From Berberis thunbergii (taxonomy: Eukaryota > Streptophyta > Magnoliopsida > Ranunculales > Berberidaceae), in NCBI GenBank assembly GCA_003290165.1, contig QNQO01009183.1, positions 62,001-126,000 on the forward strand: a stretch of 64,000 nucleotides of DNA, given 5' to 3'. The notes beneath the pieces were generated by a model. The model made no database searches. It worked only from the letters and a program-made list of their open reading frames with translations, and was not told the origin of the DNA. The translations under genes were made by a program, and so were the position numbers. The number at the start of each line of letters is the position of its first letter. Positions within the stretch are counted from its first letter, which is position 1. Shown piece by piece: positions 1 to 9,330 of this stretch.

Positions 1-1370
1 GATAGACAGCGGTGAAAATTGTTTCTCCCCAAAAATGTTTAGGGAGATGTGCTTGAAACAAAAGAGCACGAGCGACATTTAAAAGATGTCTATGTTTGCG
101 TTCGGCCACCCCATTTTGTTGCGGCGTAGAGATAAAGAAGTTTGATCGGTAATGCATTTTGAAGCATAAAAATCAGTGAGGGAAAATTCGAGTCCATTAT
201 CACTGCGAATGGTTTGAATTTTGGAAGAAAATTGGTTTTCAACATAATTAATATGAAATTAAGAGTGTGCGTGTGTCAGACTTGTGTTTCATGAGAAAAA
301 TCTAAGTACATCGTGTATAATCATCAACAATGGTGAGAAAATAACGCGCTCCAGAAAGGAAAACAATGTGATATCCTCCCCAAATGTCAACATGTAACAA
401 GGAAAAAGGAGCAGAACTTGAAGTATGGGGTAAAAAGAAATTTATTTCTAGTTTGTTTGGCCAAAGGACAAATAACGCAATTATTAGAAATACAAGTACT
501 AGTGTCACGAAAAGAGACAAGAAGAAGATGGAGAGTTTTGTCAAAAAGGTGACGTAGGTGATTGTGCCATAACACATGGTTATTGTCTTGAGTGATGTGA
601 CAAGTAGTAAAAGTTGTGGTAGAGGTGCCATCCAGGTAGTACAAATCATCAAGCTCAGTTGGTTTTTCAATCATCTTCCCCGAACGAAGGTCCTGTATCA
701 GACAATAATTGTTGAGAAAAATGGTGAGAAAAAAAGAATGTTTTGTGAGTTTGCTAATAGAAATTAAATTGAGATTAAAAGAGGGAATACAAAGAACATC
801 ATGCAAGGTAAAAACAGAAGAGAAAGTCATGGTGCCAATGTGTGTAACAACAACAAGTGTACCATCAGGAAGCTCAACGGTTCGATTGTGGATGGGTTTG
901 GAAAATGTGAATAAATGAGAGTTATGAACTATATGATTAGTAGCGCCGCTATCAATGATCCAAGATGAACGAGAGCCATGAGATTTGAAAGAAAGTACTT
1001 TACCTATCAATTCTATAATAGAATTACCAATATTGTGAGCCTTAGACTTGTTGTTGGTCAAGAATGTCATGATTTGCTTGCACTGCTCGAAAGTGAATGG
1101 ACGATCCAAAGAAGTAGACACGTTATTGCCCATACGACGATATTTCTGAAAACATTGTTGTTTAGTGGGATCGACTTTCTTAAACTTCCAACAATTGTCG
1201 ACAGTGTGGGCTTTCAATCCACAATAATGACAAGTGAGATGAGAACGATAGTCAGCAGCAGTTTGACCTACCTTGTCACACGTTCCACACTTGATGTTGG
1301 AATTAAAGGGCTTTTGAGGTCCTCCCGACTTGTCAGTGTTGTGTGCACCTATGGGATCAATATTCTGCAT
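1..1370 (-). pseudogene. Ty1/copia polyprotein remnant (zinc knuckle, protease, integrase)
   Basis: Read on the minus strand from 1370 down, the product has a CCHC knuckle (CHYCGLKAHTVDNC), then an aspartic protease site (DSGATNH) and a GAG-pre-integrase HHCC region (LWHNHLRH, CVIC). A frameshift follows near 400-670. The integrase core then continues with DIWGG and VDDYTR, and the first ~130 bases encode the typical [16 protein letters not shown] stretch. The order Gag-PR-INT is that of copia elements. The window edge cuts the element before reverse transcriptase. The main Gag domain that should precede the knuckle is missing upstream of 1370. The frame breaks make this a dead copy. Confidence 0.9.
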
Positions 1371-1439
1371 GGGAAAGGCGGCGACGACTACGTGGTGTAT
1401 GGGTGGATCTGACTGAACTTTGGGTGCTAATAGCGAAAT

Positions 1440-2084
1440 CAGTTTTTGTGTGATGGTACTAAGTAAAACTCGGGGTGCAAATAGTCCAGAGATTTGTATC
1501 AGTTTGAAGAAATTCTTTCCTTTTCTTCTTCTTCTGGATTTGGATACAGTTTGAAGTCAACAAGTCGGTATGAAAAGATCGATTGAGAAGGAGGATACAA
1601 CTCTGATGTTGAGATCGATTGAGAAGGTGGATTGATTGAAGAAATTCTGATGAAGAGGTCAGTGAGAAGATCTGATGAAGAGATCAGTGGGAAGATCTGA
1701 TGAAGAGATCAATGATCCCGACTGGAGAAGAGATATTATGAAGAGATTAATTCGAAGCTCTGATGTTGGATGGATGAAGATGATGCAAGATCTGAGATGA
1801 TAAAGATCTTAGTCGATCTGATGATCTGAGACAATCTGAGGCGATCTGAGAGATGATCTGAAAGGTCTCACCCTCTCCCTATTTTCTCTTCTCTTCTCGT
1901 CGAAAAGTCCTCTGCCTTTTACAATGGTTTTACCTCGTTTGCAGGAAGAGTTTTCTTCGCTTTCGTGTTTATCTTTTTAGTGTGGCAAGAGTTCAATGAG
2001 TTCGAAGTTCATGGTGGCTCGATCAGTGATGATGGTTTGATGGTGGTTCGATCAGTGATGATAGTCGATGGTGATTGATACCAA
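1440..2084. other. Non-coding stretch with GATCTGA-type simple repeats
   Basis: Between the copia remnant and its probable LTR there is no convincing reading frame. Positions ~1600-1860 hold many degenerate copies of a gaagagatcagtgagaagatctgatga-like motif, and ~2000-2240 hold ggtggttcgatcagtgatgat-like repeats. In a copia element this position should carry the PBS-to-gag leader and the Gag core. Here it looks deleted or replaced by expanded simple sequence. Confidence 0.5.
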
Positions 2085-2508
2085 TGGTGATTGCAATGAT
2101 ATGTTGATTGCATAAAAATCAATCAATTAAAGGAGTAGTGATTGCAATTGTTGATGAACTGATTGTAGTTGTTGATGAGCAGTATTTGCAATAGTCGATT
2201 AACTGACTGATCGATCAGTGATTGATCTTTGTTGTTGATGATGATAAAGGGTTTAATTGGTCTATTGGCAATTGTTTTGTGTTGGCTAAGAATAATAATA
2301 GAGTTAGCTTTTGTTGGTAGAAGGGTTTGATTCAGTCGTTATGCAGCTAGGGCTTAGTTCCAGAGAAAAAGAATTGTATTGAAGTATTATTATGTTTCAT
2401 TGACTGAATACAAGCTTATAAAGTTAACTTTAACTTAACCTTATAGAGATAAGAAACTTAAGACTTTTATTCTATTCTGACTCTACTAATATATTGTATT
2501 CTACAACA
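2085..2508 (-). repeat. Putative 5' LTR of the copia element
   Basis: On the minus strand this segment starts TGTTGTAGAATACAAT (2508 downward) and ends in CA at 2085. It is followed one base later by TGGTATCA, the first eight bases of the usual initiator-Met tRNA primer site. The inside holds AATACA and AATAAT polyadenylation-like motifs typical of copia LTRs. No second LTR lies in the window, so the borders rest on the TG...CA ends and the partial primer site only. Confidence 0.4.
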
Positions 2509-4560
2509 CTTTCCTATTTTGTAACATAGCTAGACTTTATTTCTTTAACAATTCTTTGTTTGAGCTAATTCTTCACTTGTCTAGTTATTAGAAACTGTGC
2601 TAAGTCTTTTGCTAAAGAGATTACAGTGCGAACTCAAATCTCTCTTAAAAACCTATCATACATATTGTGATGGTGTGGTCGATGAAGGTGTTTTTGAATT
2701 GTTCAATCTGCATTCATGTTAATATCAATAAACAATTTGAATAAGAAGAATATTTACAGTTTGAAAAACAACCAATAGTCCATGATGGTCTCCTCCTCGG
2801 AAATGGGAGCCATATGTATTTGTGTCAGAGATCGGAGGGACGTCTTCTTTAAAAGTCCTCCCTCCAGCTCTCCCACTACTATAATCCGCAACTGGTGGTG
2901 CCAACTTCAATCCCCACCCTCACTGCTCCCCCCTAAACTATGCAACTCCCTCCTGCGTAGGGTCCAAAGCAAAGGGACTTGGGAAAAGATTATAGAAAAT
3001 AATTCGATCCACTGTTGATGTTGTAATATAAATCACACACCACCCTTTAAAACATGAAGGACGTAAATGGTGATGAGCATGGATGAATTGGGTGGGTCTA
3101 TCTCTTCACTTCTCTTTGAGTACCATGGATGATAATCAATAAAAGGGATAGGTGTAGTGTGCTCCAACACTAACAAATGTTGTTGTATATGCTGGCTTGC
3201 TTAGACCACCTCGACTTGTCAACCTAACAATTCACCAAGTCTGAAGAGATACTTGACAGTAGATAATGCTAAATGATGCAGTTATTTGCCATGTATGACT
3301 TTCGTCAAGAAAAATCACGTTTTCACGTTTTCAGTTATTACTATGCTTTCGTGACTTTTTGCCCTATTTGTCTTAAATCGCAATTGAAAGAGTAGTTCAC
3401 TTCAGATGGATCAACAACTATTAAATTAGGTGGCTATTTGCACACACATCTAAAAGTAAAAAATAACACAAAATTGGTTATCAAGTCTTGACCAAGTTTC
3501 GGGTGTATCGGAGGCGTGTCTGACATGTTGACCACGTTGACCCTGTGTCTTGACACCTGCATACATATTGACCATGTGTTCGATGAGCGTCGGTATCTGA
3601 TACGTGTTGGACACAAGTATCTGATACGTGTTGGACACAGATACGATTAGTTTTCAAAAGAGTCCATGCCTCCTTGATTATGGACTACTATTCGTTCCTT
3701 TCAATTAGAAATCCATAAAATTGCATCAGACTCCTTTCATTTGTTGAATATAAATCCTGTTTTCATGCTTTATTAAGGATCATCGACTACTATTCGTTCC
3801 TTTCTGTTTTTGACGTGTATATGTTGTGTAAAAGTTTATATGGATAAGCTCTTTCATCCCTTTCACTTTGCTATTCTTTCTTCTCATTTTGTGGAAGTTT
3901 TGCGTCACTCATGCCTCAGTGACTGTTTTTAAATCCACATTGGGATTGCTTCTCCTATTTTTGGGTTTCTTAACAAGAACTTGCTGCAGCAAAAAGGCAT
4001 ATTTATAGTAATAAGATCAAATTTGGTGGCTCACATTCTTTTCGAAAAATCAAAATTAAACACCACGTACTTTAAGAACTTGGTCAAAGAAAAGGAGAGC
4101 TGTAAGATGAAAGTTGGTGTGGGGAGACATGGGGATTGAATTGGATGTTAAAGGTCAGATTACATGTAGATTTTGTTTGCTTTATTTGTGCCTTATCAAG
4201 TTATATACGTTGGCGGTAGTGTTGCTTTTGCTTTGCATGCCTTTATCAGCCTGTTCTTTGGTTTCATCCCATAGACTTCTGTCTGATTTGTTGCTAGTTT
4301 CTTTGAATACTTTGCTAGTTTCTTTGAAGGAGATGATTGATTATCTGCATATGCATGCATTGAACATTTTATATATAACCCTTTCATGCATTATCCAACA
4401 CGTACTATTTGTTGTTTTCTAGAAAAGTATGCACCAGAAATCGTCAAAAGTGATCATCTTTTCCCTGGCCACTAACATTTCTTCCACATGTTAGAATATA
4501 CATATCTCAAAGTAATGTAAAGTACTTGAAATGTGGAAATCTATCTTACATTTCAGATAG
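2509..4560. other. Unassigned AT-rich DNA
   Basis: No supported gene was found. The small ORFs here lack domains and codon structure. One notable spot is 3590-3650, where tatctgatacgtgttggaca occurs twice in tandem beside related tgttgaccacgttgacc copies. This looks like degenerate repetitive sequence. Confidence 0.5.
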
Positions 4561-4840
4561 GTTTTTCACTGTTCATGAACAGTGTTCTGAGTCTGTATGT
4601 CCTACGTGGCATAAGTTATGTCTTTGGCATAACTTAAGTGAAATGATTTGAAGCCCGATGCTTTCCTCTTACTTTCGACGTCTCCCTCTTCTCCATCTTC
4701 TTCTTCTCCACAGGGCTCTCTTCTTCCTCTCTCACTCCCATAGAGATCCTTCATCCCATCAACATGAATCACTCCCACAGGGCTCTCTTCTTCCTCTCTC
4801 ACTCCCATAGTTAGGGTTTCACTCCGCTCTAATCTGATCG

Positions 4841-4945
4841 ATGAATCCATCCAAATGGTCTACAAAGCAAGAAAGAAGAAGACGATTGAGTACTTCGCAG
4901 ATTACGGAGCTTTTTCAGAATTGCATCAAGTTAGCAAGTGAAAAT
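4841..4945 (+). pseudogene. Captured exon of condensin I subunit CAP-H (barren)
   Basis: The reading frame starting at ATG 4841 contains ITELFQNCIKLASEN, which matches the conserved N-terminal part of plant condensin complex subunit 2 (CAP-H, the kleisin of condensin I) as I know that family. It runs directly into a good splice donor (AAT|GTGAGT) at 4945/4946. In real CAP-H genes the next exon continues with a KINQKNTWEL-like block. I do not find that block downstream, so this is one isolated exon. Further exon-like pieces at ~5070-5280 (frames with DVLCSSAGLYDPFGDPKQ and VMVSGGDYQVINLPPIG) are not recognised. The exon lies inside a Helitron-like element, so it is probably a captured gene fragment. 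Confidence 0.6.
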
Positions 4946-6125
4946 GTGAGTAATTTTGGGTTTTTAGTTGTTTTAAGAACTACCCATTTGTTTGATTGTT
5001 GTTATGATGAATTGTTTAGTGGTCTTCACCATTCTCCCTTCTCTAATCACCTTTGCAACCCGATCCAAGCAGGAATCATGTACGACACAGATGTTCTCTG
5101 TTCTTCAGCTGGTCTTTACGACCCCTTTGGTGATCCAAAGCAGCTTGGGGGTGCTGACCCTTATTTCATTTTACTATTCCAAAACCCATTCTTTCACTCT
5201 TCCTAATATTGATTGTGTTTTTGGTCTTGCCCAGTGTAATGGTCTCGGGTGGAGATTATCAAGTAATTAATCTCCCTCCAATAGGTAAGCTTCTTCATCC
5301 TTCACTCAATCTCTACGTTAGTTGGTGCAGTGGGGAATTTAATTTGTGTTGAAAATGAACTATATGTGAATGTTTTGAATTTGAAATGATATTAGAGTCA
5401 TGTTCATGTAGCAGGTTATAATTTTCTTGGGGAACTTTACATATAAGGTGTTTGATGAGCAGCCTCATAGAAGAAGAAATTACCTCCACACATCCTTGAC
5501 TGACTTGATTCTTCTCAATCAATTATCTCTTAGGTGTCGGTAAGCTTTTCTGCGAATTTCCATTTTGTTTCTCAATTGCTGTTTATTCATCTTTCCATTA
5601 TGTTATGAGTTTTTATAGGAAGTCAATCAAGTTTTTTCCTGAATTTCAATCATGGGGTTTGTGTAAATTTCAACGGGGATCCCATATTTGTGTGCTGAAT
5701 GTATGTCGAAAGGTGTTTGGTTAGTCCATTACATATTGCACCATAGCATTATAATAATTCACTACTTAGATTATAGAAAAATGGAAATTTGAAGAATGAT
5801 TTTATTCGTCATGTATTTTTCAATTTGATCTTAGTGAAGGGTGTTTGTATATCTGTTTGCTCAACTATAAGGTTTTGTTTCACTTTTATTGTTTCTTAGC
5901 ATACAGAACTACCATTGATTGGTATGTGGTTTTAGTTGAATATGCCAAATTCTTAACAACATTGTGATGTAGCTTAAGAGAGAACTCCCTTTAACAATTC
6001 AAAGAGGGTTTTGTTCATGAACAATTCATGTTAATAAGTTTTGGCTTATATATCATGTTCATGAACAATTCAAAGAAGGTTGTGTTCATGAATAGAGTCG
6101 TGAAGATAGAATGTACTATGAGGTA

Positions 6126-6152
6126 GTGCCAACGGCACGGGTATTACACTAG
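6126..6152 (+). other. Helitron 3' terminal hairpin and CTAG terminus
   Basis: Perfect 5-bp stem GTGCC/GGCAC with an AAC loop, then GGTATTACA-type spacer and CTAG, with T as the flanking target base. This is the rolling-circle termination structure of Helitrons. Confidence 0.75.
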
Positions 6153-6223
6153 TATGAAAAATATATCAAATATTGATTGCAGGAAGTTTTGACTACATGA
6201 AGAGATTAATTTTTCTGCTAAAT

Positions 6224-6531
6224 CACTACACTAAATTGGTATTTTTGTAACAACCCTCAAAATAGTAACATTTTTAAGCTATAATAATTCACAATGCAAT
6301 TTACACATTTTCACAAACAAAGTGATATAATAATTGTATCACCATGAATAGTATGGTCCCACAAGTGATTATTCATGGTGATCCAATTTATTGTGTATTG
6401 TTTTTTTTTGTAACTATTTTTCATTTTTTTGACTAAATTTAGTTTTGACTTAAAATTATTTGGTGGATTGTAACTACTAAAAAATGTTGTTGTTTTGAGA
6501 ATTGTTATAAATATACTAATTTGGTGTGGTC
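6224..6531. mobile_element. CACTA-type MITE, 308 bp, with 3-bp TSD
   Basis: The left end reads CACTACACTAAATTGG and continues with TTTTTGTAACAACCCTCAAAA. The reverse complement of the right end reads GACCACACCAAATTAG and continues with a diverged version of the same sequence (ATAACAATTCTCAAAA). The terminal inverted repeats are about 40 bp with scattered mismatches. Both sides are flanked by AAT (6221-6223 and 6532-6534), the 3-bp duplication expected for CACTA elements. There is no coding capacity. A second copy begins at 63969. Confidence 0.75.
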
Positions 6532-6627
6532 AATGAATGCCTAGCTACCTCAATTGTTTCTGACAGACCACTGCACTCAAAAGCAGATATGTAGAGCATA
6601 GATTCCATTTATGATGAGTTTATAGGA

Positions 6628-6697
6628 TTTTTATATCGTCTCCCCAATTTCTCATCGTTTACATTACCCTTTTCACGATTATAATTAAAGTAAGGAC
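6628..6697. repeat. Fragment of the ~175-bp tandem repeat (left flank of LINE-A)
   Basis: The stretch gtctccccaatttctcatc through cacgattataattaaagtaa matches the phase of the ~175-bp repeat seen at 9331-11185. LINE-A interrupts it. The last bases (AAAGTAAGGAC, 6687-6697) are repeated after the LINE poly(A). Confidence 0.8.
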
Positions 6698-6814
6698 CTA
6701 GCCGCCAGCCGCCAGGCCATTACGATGCGACCTAGCCGCCAGGCGCCGCCGCTACGATTCAACGTTTCGCCCAACCGTTTTTGACGCTGGATCCAGGACT
6801 GACATCTGGATGTG

Positions 6815-8887
6815 ATGGCCATGGCCCCAGCCGCCACCCCTCCTCCCACGGGACCTGGTCATGGGGAATCTGTGCCGCCCTCTAAGCCCTCTTTCGCCCA
6901 GATTTTGAGAAATTTTTTGGTTGATGACACTGCGGAGACTACGGTCGAAGGAATCCGTTTTCGCAAAGAGGGGGCACCAGCAATCGGAATCACGGCCACG
7001 GATGAAGTACGTGGAGAAGCTTTCATGGAAAAACACGTGATTGTACTAAAATTCTCCAGTTACCAACCAACTTTGGCAGATATTCGAGATTCGATTCACA
7101 GAACTTGGGGCATTTTAGGAGATTTTTCGCTCGGTTTACTCAATCAACGACACGTGTTAGTCCGACTTCAATCTGAGGTGGAAGCAAAGAAAGTTCTGTC
7201 GAGAGACTCCTTTTTTATTCGTGGAGTTCGGTTCAAAGCCTTTCGATTGCATGATGGTTTCAGTTTGAAGGAGGACCCAATCTCGGTGCCGTTATGGGTA
7301 GAGTTGCCTAACTTACCTCTGCATTTATTTCATCCCCCTATTTTAAAAGCAATTGTGAATTCTTTTGGTGGTTTTTTGCGGATGGATGATCATACTCGTT
7401 GCCTGTCACGCCCCGGCTTTGCCTGTGTTTGCGTGGAGATGACTTTGGCGGAGAAATTACCAAATAGAGTTTGGATTGACAGAGCCAACAACAGGGGTTT
7501 CTGGCAGCAGATAGAATATCCAGGTTTGAAATACTGCGACCATTGTTCTTTGATAGGTCATCAAGAGGAGTTTTGTAGGACAAAGCTTGGCCTTAAGGGC
7601 GGTGGGGGAGGTCCTGATTTTGGTAAAGTGGAGAAGGCGGTCAAGCCGCAGGTTGAAACGAAAACTATAAAGCAACAATATGTACCCGTTCTCAACAAAG
7701 CTAAAATTCAAAATCCAGCGGTTGGCCTGAGGGGAGCAAAGAACAGCCAGGGGGAAGAGATGGATGAGGACTTTGGGGAGAAGAGGTCGATGGCCAGGGA
7801 TCCGGTAAAGGTGGTGTTGTCAAACAAATTTGAGTCGCTCATTGCAACCATTGATGCAGATGAGAGTGAGAACTTGGTTCATGTTAGTGCTGAGCAGGTT
7901 ACAGAAACTACGGAAGAATGCCTCCTAGAGGCGGGCTATACAACTTCGGAGATCGCAAATGCTATTGGAACTCAAGAACAGCCGACACAGTCGACAGATG
8001 CCATAAGCTCAGGGGCCAAGAGTGGTCTTTCCGACGACATGCCAAATGACAATATTCGCCCGGAACATCACATTGTGGCAAGGTCGCACGATGACATTGG
8101 GGACGCTCAATTGGGGCATCCTGGATTAAAGACACGAGTTGCATTAGTAGGGGAATTAGGATTGGCTTCGCCCCAACCAGCTCACGACCCAAAACAGACT
8201 GCGCTCACCACCAGTCCAAGCCTTGCGTCAGATCACGGTCTTAGCCAGACCACGGCGCTGGGCACTCCTCGGGTCCAGCCTGATCACGGCCCCAGCCCGT
8301 CCATGACTCGAGCAGGACAGCAGTCAGACCTATGCCCACGTCTGAATAGGGCCTGCCCACGACCCCCCAGTCCACAGCCCCAGCCTCTTCACGGCCCCAA
8401 CCCAGGGGACGTGCTACCTCAGGCAGCGCGTGACTTGCTCGTCGTTGGTGATTCTTTAGTAACGCAAACAAAATCGAGTGGAATGATACAGGAAGTAGAG
8501 GATGCCACGGTGAAGTCGGCAGTGATGGAACGTTTGGCAGAGGTTATGGCCAAGCGCGCTCAATCCGCGGTAACTGGTAATTTTTCAGTGCCCGCGACAG
8601 CAAGGAACGACGAGGACGGGATGTATGAGGTCGTCATTCAGCTGTTTGAGGAGAACCGTGTTTTGCGACTAAAGAAACAATCTATGACCACTAATACACT
8701 TGATAGCGCCACAGATGATAGTGACGAGGTTGCGTCGGAATCAGAGTTGGGGCCGGAATCACATGCTATTAATGACATAAACTTGGGGGCGCACTCCGAT
8801 AAAGATCTACGGAACAAAGTCAAACCGGTGGTCCTTCCGGGCAAACGTTGTAAGACAAAGAGGGGTAAATCTTCCTCCCGCGCTTAA
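6815..8887 (+). CDS. LINE ORF1 protein, DUF4283 plus CCHC zinc knuckle (intact)
   Basis: About 690 residues without a stop. The start is ATG 6815 (MAMAPAAT); an upstream ATG at 6810 is followed at once by TGA. Residues ~25-215 form the DUF4283-type RNA-binding region common to plant LINE and Gag-like ORF1 proteins (blocks VIVLKFSSYQPTLADIRDSI, RHVLVRLQSE, VRFKAFRLHDGFSLKEDPI). Next is one knuckle, CDHCSLIGHQEEFC. A long low-complexity Pro/Ser/Gln-rich middle follows, preceded by a short motif EECLLEAGYTTSEI. The C-terminus is basic (KTKRGKSSSRA). The role by family is nucleic-acid binding and RNP assembly. Identical-frame homologues at 11.7, 19.9 and 56.8 kb are all broken, so this is the only open copy here. 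Confidence 0.85.
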   Translation: MAMAPAATPPPTGPGHGESVPPSKPSFAQILRNFLVDDTAETTVEGIRFRKEGAPAIGITATDEVRGEAFMEKHVIVLKFSSYQPTLADIRDSIHRTWGILGDFSLGLLNQRHVLVRLQSEVEAKKVLSRDSFFIRGVRFKAFRLHDGFSLKEDPISVPLWVELPNLPLHLFHPPILKAIVNSFGGFLRMDDHTRCLSRPGFACVCVEMTLAEKLPNRVWIDRANNRGFWQQIEYPGLKYCDHCSLIGHQEEFCRTKLGLKGGGGGPDFGKVEKAVKPQVETKTIKQQYVPVLNKAKIQNPAVGLRGAKNSQGEEMDEDFGEKRSMARDPVKVVLSNKFESLIATIDADESENLVHVSAEQVTETTEECLLEAGYTTSEIANAIGTQEQPTQSTDAISSGAKSGLSDDMPNDNIRPEHHIVARSHDDIGDAQLGHPGLKTRVALVGELGLASPQPAHDPKQTALTTSPSLASDHGLSQTTALGTPRVQPDHGPSPSMTRAGQQSDLCPRLNRACPRPPSPQPQPLHGPNPGDVLPQAARDLLVVGDSLVTQTKSSGMIQEVEDATVKSAVMERLAEVMAKRAQSAVTGNFSVPATARNDEDGMYEVVIQLFEENRVLRLKKQSMTTNTLDSATDDSDEVASESELGPESHAINDINLGAHSDKDLRNKVKPVVLPGKRCKTKRGKSSSRA

Positions 8888-8888
8888 G

Positions 8889-9212
8889 ATGATGAAATTT
8901 TTTATGTTTTGGAATGCTTGTGGGGTTGGTAATAAGGCCACGGGGAGGAGGTTAAAAAATATGGTTGTGGATCATAGAGTCAGAATTCTTATGATTGCGG
9001 AGCCTATGATCGATAATAGTAGATCTGTGGAAATTGGCAACAAGCTACAACTTGGTGGCTTTGCCTCGAACAACACGTTTGGCGGCAAGTTTTGGGTTTT
9101 TTGGGATACTTCCCTGGCACTCTCGGTGGTGGATATGTCGGACCAGATCATTGCTTTTATGTTTTTTGGTTTTCGGCTGCGGCCCAATTTGTTTTGGTTA
9201 TATCACGGGTAA
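8889..9212 (+). pseudogene. LINE ORF2 remnant: endonuclease N-terminus only
   Basis: The frame begins MMKFFMFWNACGVGN, the start of an AP-endonuclease-like LINE ORF2, just one base after the ORF1 stop (TAA-G-ATG). The similarity runs about 90 codons (MIAEPMI, FASNNTFGGKFWVFWDT) to near 9165. It then switches to 3' UTR sequence and stops at 9212. The catalytic C-terminal half of the endonuclease and all of the reverse transcriptase are deleted, so it cannot work as an enzyme. Confidence 0.75.
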
Positions 9213-9330
9213 AGTCGTCATGTACCCCCGTATTGATTGTAAATCATTTTTATGATAAGTAATAATGGTCTGGCATTCCAACGGTGCCCCTCCACTCTGG
9301 AGGTTTAACTTAAAAAAAAAAAAAAAAAAA

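Larger units (their letters stand above)
4567..6152 (+). mobile_element. Non-autonomous Helitron carrying gene fragments (3' end clear)
   Basis: The 3' end is diagnostic: a hairpin GTGCC-AAC-GGCAC (6126-6138), then ten bases, then CTAG followed by a target T at 6153. That is the plant Helitron pattern of a stem-loop about 10 bp before CTRR|T. No Rep/helicase ORF is present, so it is non-autonomous. The 5' border is not fixed. The perfect 18-bp palindrome cactgttcatgaacagtg (4567-4584) lies near the likely start, and ttcatgaacaattca motifs recur at 6015-6095. A 35-bp segment (cacagggctctcttcttcct and following bases) is directly repeated at ~4712 and ~4775 inside the element. Confidence 0.65.
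6698..9330 (+). mobile_element. LINE-A: complete, non-autonomous LINE with ORF1 only
   Basis: The element is bounded by an exact 11-bp target-site duplication, AAAGTAAGGAC, at 6687-6697 and 9329-9339, and ends in an A run (9312-9330). It has a short GC-rich 5' UTR with repeated cctagccgcca motifs, an intact ORF1, and about 100 codons of the ORF2 endonuclease. A deletion then joins directly to the 3' UTR (cgggtaaagtcg... ggaggttta-polyA). Reverse transcriptase, zf-RVT and RNase H are absent. The same 3' UTR occurs at ~16860-16975 and ~22160-22275, so this is one LINE lineage. It must have been copied by enzymes supplied in trans. Confidence 0.85.

Noticed and set aside
2725..3018. Overlapping ORFs of 61 and 78 codons
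   Set aside because: No domain, no splice or start context, and open on both strands by composition.
4567..4584. Palindrome as the exact 5' end of the Helitron
   Set aside because: A Helitron should start with TC after an A. The palindrome is preceded by T-rich sequence and no second copy is available, so the border stays open.
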